The notes under the pieces: model-generated
Databases searched by the model: none
What the model saw: the letters and a program-made list of their open reading frames with translations, nothing else
Told to the model about the DNA's origin: nothing
DNA from: Deferribacteres bacterium
GTDB taxonomy: Bacteria > Nitrospirota > Thermodesulfovibrionia > UBA6902
DNA length: 6,100 nt
NCBI GenBank assembly: GCA_013152795.1
Contig: JAADFS010000098.1
Span: forward strand, 1 to 6,100
Direction of reading: 5' to 3'
Shown: positions 5,965 to 6,100 of the stretch, piece after piece
Layout of the letters: each line of letters begins with the position of its first letter
Position numbering within the stretch: position 1 is the first letter of the stretch
Translations under genes and position numbers: made by a program

Positions 5965-6100
5965 TGTTTATACACCTCCTCTCTCTTGGCTATCGAGATT
6001 ATATAGTAATTCTCTTCTTCTATATAAAATATTGCCCTATATTTACCTTTTCTCAACCTGTAATATGATCGCCGTTCGGATGACTTTAATTTCTTAATAT
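5955..6100 (-). CDS. RelE/ParE-family toxin, C-terminal part (cut by window edge)
   Basis: A reading frame enters from the right edge and ends at TAA (5955-5957), giving 47 residues of a protein whose start lies outside the window. The visible part has YRLRKGKYRAIFYIEE, then YYIISIAKREEVYK, the last strands of the RelE/ParE fold: the R-x-G-x-YR-hydrophobic strand and the terminal R-x-EVY motif. RelE-type members cleave mRNA on the ribosome, with a conserved arginine and C-terminal tyrosine contributing; ParE types target gyrase. The EVYK ending and the RelB-like partner favour RelE-type, but this is inference. It overlaps the antitoxin by 10 bp and would be first in the operon; the promoter lies off the window. 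Confidence 0.85.
   Translation of the reverse strand, partial: IKKLKSSERRSYYRLRKGKYRAIFYIEEENYYIISIAKREEVYKQWE
5974..5981 (-). promoter_or_regulatory. ribosome binding site of the antitoxin, inside the toxin gene
   Basis: GAGGAGGT on the - strand, eight or nine bases before the antitoxin GTG, is the strongest Shine-Dalgarno match in the window. It encodes part of the toxin's REEVY ending and decides the GTG start. A strong site would help keep the antitoxin in excess over the toxin encoded first. Confidence 0.75.

Overview
The window looks like a bacterial chromosome segment from a diderm (Gram-negative-type) organism. The evidence is a lipoprotein with PEGA and SPOR domains, two exported beta-propeller proteins, and a C-terminal segment resembling TolC-type outer-membrane proteins. 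Most genes are moderately GC-rich with frequent AGG arginine codons. The mix of families would fit Nitrospirota or a deltaproteobacterial lineage, but that is a guess from gene style and not a placement.

Layout from left to right: a + strand alpha/beta-hydrolase (9-980) meets, tail to tail, a - strand exported protein made of a BNR/Ycf48-like propeller plus a TolC-like C-terminal segment (1012-2658). A 458-bp divergent intergenic region follows (2659-3116). It can be drawn as a compact three-way-junction RNA fold that overlaps a 21-codon ORF, and it ends at a + strand PEGA-SPOR lipoprotein (3117-3974). That gene overlaps by 23 bp, tail to tail, a small - strand DEDDy exonuclease-like gene (3952-4440), which has a good sigma-70-type promoter of its own (4468-4497). 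Upstream of it lies a - strand TolB-like (PD40) periplasmic propeller (4525-5673). The right edge is an AT-rich toxin-antitoxin module on the - strand: the 3' part of a RelE/ParE-type toxin (5955-6100, cut by the window edge) overlapping a GTG-started ribbon-helix-helix antitoxin (5749-5964).

Three of the genes encode exported or envelope proteins (two propellers and a peptidoglycan-linked lipoprotein), but their orientations differ and nothing shows they form one operon or system. The toxin-antitoxin pair is about 31% GC by hand count over 5761-6100, well below its neighbours, and is probably an acquired module. The least explained stretch is the structured intergenic region around 2835-2992. 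No tRNA, rRNA, CRISPR array, insertion sequence or transposase was seen.
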